Source of the DNA: Stenotrophomonas_A sp036566925
GTDB lineage: Bacteria; Pseudomonadota; Gammaproteobacteria; Xanthomonadales; Xanthomonadaceae
Direction of reading: 5' to 3'
Length of the DNA stretch: 8,001 bases
Assembly (NCBI GenBank): GCA_036566925.1
Contig: DATCVI010000236.1
Span: forward strand, 1-8,001
Below, piece after piece: positions 6,541 through 8,001 of the stretch. How positions within the stretch are numbered: the first letter of the stretch is position 1; each line of letters opens with the position of its first letter. Position numbers and translations under genes: made by a program. The notes below the pieces were generated by a model. It was not told the origin of the DNA. It saw only the letters and a program-made list of their open reading frames with translations, and searched no databases.

Positions 6541-6810
6541 TCAGTTGCCGCTTTGCGCGTAGCGCCGCTCAAACTCTACTGGTGACAGGTCGCCAGCGGA
6601 ACCGTGCCGCCTGACTGGGTTGTAAAACATCTCGATGTAGTCGAACACGTCGGACCGCGCCACATCCCGATTCGGGTAGATCCGCCGCTTGATCCGCTCC
6701 TTCTTCAACGCACTGAAGAAGCTCTCGGCCACTGCGTTGTCGTGGCAGTTTCCGCGCCGGCTCATGAACGCGTACTTCGCCCTTACCCCTTGGCAAAGTA
6801 CGCGGCGGCC
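6541..6810 (-). pseudogene. IS3-family transposase orfB, internally deleted remnant
   Basis: Entered by the -1 frameshift from orfA, this frame begins GRRVLCQGVRAKYAF, the usual start region of the OrfAB fusion, then jumps straight to MSRRGNCHDNAVAESFFSAL, which normally lies near the C-terminus of OrfB. The conserved NAVAESFF keeps only the last catalytic glutamate of the DDE triad. The intervening part, with both catalytic aspartates, is gone; the junction is close to 6765. The tail VFDYIEMFYNPVRRHGSAG and LSPVEFERRYA is a standard IS3-family ending. An ATG at 6763-6765 could start a 74-residue product, but this would be an inactive fragment. Confidence 0.88.
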
Positions 6811-7063
6811 TTTTTTAGGATGTCACGCTCCTCGGTCACGCGCTTGAGTTCGGCCTTCAGTCGCCTGACCTCGGCCGAATCGCTGGCCGCGGGCGTGTCT
6901 GCGTGACTCGTGCGTGCCGCCTTCCTCGCCCCTGCACCCAGCCGTACAGCATGTGCTTGGGCACCCCGATCCGTGCGGCCACCTCCACCACCGTGAACCC
7001 GCGCTCGACCACCTGCTTGATCGCCTCAGCCTTAAACTCGTCCGTGTACTGCCTGACGCTCAT
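6783..7063 (-). pseudogene. IS3-family transposase orfA, broken by a one-base frameshift
   Basis: OrfA of IS3 elements is a DNA-binding protein with a helix-turn-helix and leucine zipper that joins OrfB by programmed frameshifting. The start is the ATG at 7061-7063, preceded by GAGGTG, a good ribosome binding site; an ATG at 7084 is less likely. The first frame reads MSVRQYTDEFKAEAIKQVV and on to GVPKHMLYGWVQG. Just after this, in the C run at 6929-6932 (G run on the coding strand), the frame is lost and the protein continues in another frame as ARKAARTSHADTPAA, then VRRLKAELKRVTEERDILKK and AAAYFAKG before TAA at 6783-6785. Restoring one G would give about 93 residues, a normal OrfA length. 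The uncorrected frame ends early with a non-homologous tail. Confidence 0.87.
6810..6816 (-). other. Programmed -1 frameshift slippery site of the IS (A AAA AAG)
   Basis: The coding strand reads CTA AAA AAG GCC in the orfA frame. A -1 slip on A AAA AAG leads directly into the orfB frame, which begins GGC CGC CGC. This is the classic IS3-family arrangement and confirms the relative frames of the two remnants. Confidence 0.75.
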
Positions 7064-7100
7064 AAACACCTCTACCGTTGCCATGGATTATGGCCTCTGG

Positions 7101-7126
7101 GTGTCTACGAAAGGCTGGCCGGTCCA
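7101..7126. repeat. IS3-family terminal inverted repeat, right in window (transposase 5' end)
   Basis: Its reverse complement begins TGGACCGGCCAG and ends TAGACAC, pairing with 6515-6540 with three mismatches. It lies about 38 bases upstream of the orfA start on the minus strand, the usual position for the end carrying the transposase promoter. Confidence 0.92.
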
Positions 7127-7180
7127 ATGCGAACCTCGTCCTTCACCGCCATCGCGGTTGAACTGCGATTAGCTTGGGGA
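7127..7180 (-). other. Short stretch between lipoprotein gene and IS, possible 5' remnant of the deleted endopeptidase gene
   Basis: After the lipoprotein stop, the minus strand has an ATG at 7150-7152 followed by eight open codons (MAVKDEVR) running into the IS. It lies where the start of the second endopeptidase gene would be expected. There is no strong ribosome binding site. A 5-bp stem ACCGC/GCGGT with a 4-base loop (7146-7159) has no T tract and does not make a convincing terminator. Eight codons are too few to assign anything. Confidence 0.2.
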
Positions 7181-7678
7181 TTAGAAGTCAGTCCTTTCGA
7201 CCACCTGCTCCAACTGACCCCGATCGTCGGCAAGCAATTCGACTGAGTACCTTATACCGGCAGCAGATTTGAGACTGAGTTCCGAGCTGTAAACTATCCT
7301 GCCATCAATCTCGGCTCGATTAAATCTGATCCGAAGGACACTCGACGCCTTCCTTCTTGCCTGTTCGATGTCCTCGCCGAATAGTATCCCTGCCGGCAAC
7401 TTCGCCCCAGGCCTCAGATCTTTTTTACTCATTGAGATACGCGACAGTGCTCCGTCGAAGAACACGTATTGCCTGCCATCGTTGTCCCGGGCTGTGCAGT
7501 CCTCAAGCGCAGATCCATAACAGTCAGAGCTCGCGAATTTAGACATATCTTTCGGCGTATCACCGACCGAGGCAACTGCTCCGTAGTCTTGCGCACTAGT
7601 GGAAGCCTGCATAACGCGATCCTCAGTTGCATGACAAGAAGTTGCGATGAAAATTGTCATCAGCAGGGGTGTTCTCAT
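7181..7678 (-). CDS. Predicted lipoprotein next to M23 endopeptidase, candidate immunity protein
   Basis: This 165-residue protein begins with a short hydrophobic export signal MRTPLLMTIFIATSC; the IATSC segment resembles a lipobox with C15 as the lipidated residue, though the signal is short with only one basic residue. If it is not a lipoprotein, it is still likely to be exported. The mature part has two more cysteines (C53, C61), possibly a disulfide, then segments GRQYVFFDGALSRISMSKKD and KLPAGILFGEDIEQA that look like a beta-rich fold. I cannot name its family. It starts seven bases after the stop of the M23 peptidase, so the two are probably co-translated. A peptidoglycan hydrolase followed at once by a small periplasmic lipoprotein is typical of effector/immunity pairs. 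An accessory or inhibitor protein for a housekeeping hydrolase is the alternative. Confidence 0.72.
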   Translation of the reverse strand: MRTPLLMTIFIATSCHATEDRVMQASTSAQDYGAVASVGDTPKDMSKFASSDCYGSALEDCTARDNDGRQYVFFDGALSRISMSKKDLRPGAKLPAGILFGEDIEQARRKASSVLRIRFNRAEIDGRIVYSSELSLKSAAGIRYSVELLADDRGQLEQVVERTDF

Positions 7679-7685
7679 AGATATC

Positions 7686-8001
7686 TCAAGGTTCGGTCAA
7701 GTATGGGACAGGATCAGTCACATTGCCGCCCGCCGCTCTCGGAGCAGAGCCACCCAGGCGGATTTCAAAGTGCAAGTGCGAGTCGCCGAGCGAAGGAGTA
7801 TTGCCAGTTCTACCCACCGTGCCAATGTCTTGCCCGCCGTTCACTAGCGCGCCTGGCTTGACGGTCACCGTGTCCAAATGTGCAGACTGAGAGAAAACAC
7901 CATTGCCATGATCAATCACGACCTGATTTCCGTAGGTTCCGCTGGGATTAGGTTTGATGTCAACGACAGCACCATCTTGCGGAGCAACTACTCGCGCGCG
8001 C
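7686..8001 (-). CDS. M23-family (LytM-type) murein endopeptidase, C-terminal part (5' end outside window)
   Basis: M23 enzymes are zinc metallopeptidases that cut peptide cross-links in peptidoglycan. The frame is open to the window edge, and 104 residues are visible. They begin ARVVAPQDGAVVDIKPNPSG, the usual first strands of the domain, then VVIDHGNGVFSQSAHLDTV, containing the conserved AHLD histidine, and later VGRTGNTPSLGDSHLHFEIR, carrying the HxHFE motif with catalytic and zinc-binding histidines. The first zinc ligands (H and D of the HxxxD motif) should lie just upstream and cannot be checked. After the HLHFE motif only about 25 residues remain, ending DPVPYLTEP, so the catalytic domain is at the very C-terminus and there is no C-terminal XVIPCD-type secretion domain. 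Any targeting domain must be N-terminal. The lipoprotein gene follows after 7 bases. Confidence 0.88.
   Translation of the reverse strand, partial: RARVVAPQDGAVVDIKPNPSGTYGNQVVIDHGNGVFSQSAHLDTVTVKPGALVNGGQDIGTVGRTGNTPSLGDSHLHFEIRLGGSAPRAAGGNVTDPVPYLTEP

Larger units (their letters stand above)
6515..7126 (-). mobile_element. Internally deleted IS3-family insertion sequence (612 bp)
   Basis: The element is bounded by 26-bp terminal inverted repeats that both begin TGGACCGGCC at the outer ends. Inside, on the minus strand, are an IS3-type orfA (helix-turn-helix, leucine-zipper region), the A6G slippery sequence used for programmed -1 frameshifting, and the C-terminal part of orfB. Complete IS3-family elements are usually about 1.2-1.5 kb. 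Here the middle of orfB, with two of the three DDE catalytic acids, is missing, and orfA also carries a one-base frameshift. The element therefore cannot make its own transposase but keeps both ends. No 3- or 4-base target duplication is visible (left flank ends gcg, right flank begins atg), which suggests an adjacent deletion after insertion. It lies against the endopeptidase remnant. Confidence 0.9.

Noticed and set aside
7469..7861. Plus-strand open frame of 130 codons opposite the lipoprotein and M23 genes
   Set aside because: It is opposite a well-supported M23 catalytic domain, and its translation has no motif.
1..8001. CRISPR arrays, tRNA or rRNA genes, tRNA-type attachment sites
   Set aside because: No regularly spaced repeats, cloverleaf sequence or rRNA-like segment was seen by eye. 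A computed scan was not possible.

Overview
The window joins two very different pieces of DNA. Positions 1 to 5433 are GC-rich, tightly packed plus-strand genes of a polar-flagellum and chemotaxis operon: flhF (5' end outside the window), fleN/flhG, fliA, cheY, cheZ and cheA. This order, the high GC and the presence of CheZ point to a gammaproteobacterium with polar flagella. The style fits Xanthomonadaceae/Lysobacteraceae (Lysobacter, Luteimonas, Stenotrophomonas or Xanthomonas), but the genus is not provable from this window. Start and stop codons mostly overlap or lie within a few bases, so the genes are probably translationally coupled. FlhF and FleN set flagellar place and number, FliA directs late flagellar genes, CheA phosphorylates CheY, and CheZ removes the phosphate.

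After cheA the operon stops. The genes that usually follow in relatives (motC/motD, a ParA-like gene, cheW) are not seen. From 5434 to 8001 the DNA is visibly less GC-rich, uses rarer codons, and all supported genes lie on the minus strand. Read in transcription order (from 8001 downward) it holds: the C-terminal catalytic part of an M23 murein endopeptidase; a 165-residue predicted lipoprotein starting 7 bases later; a short leftover; a 612-bp internally deleted IS3-family element with 26-bp inverted repeats; the last 50 codons of a second murein endopeptidase (GHDDHLHI motif); a 117-residue secreted four-cysteine protein whose ATG overlaps that endopeptidase's stop codon (ATGA); about 240 bases without a recognised gene; and a 98-residue cytoplasmic protein of unknown function.

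The most interesting point is the repeated layout in the accessory part. Twice, a peptidoglycan-cutting enzyme is followed directly by a small exported protein. This is how antibacterial effector/immunity pairs are organised in Xanthomonadaceae and other bacteria. The second enzyme survives only as a short remnant beside the IS, which lacks a target duplication, so an IS-linked deletion probably removed most of the enzyme and left its partner as an orphan. That the small proteins are immunity proteins is inference, since neither belongs to a family I can name.
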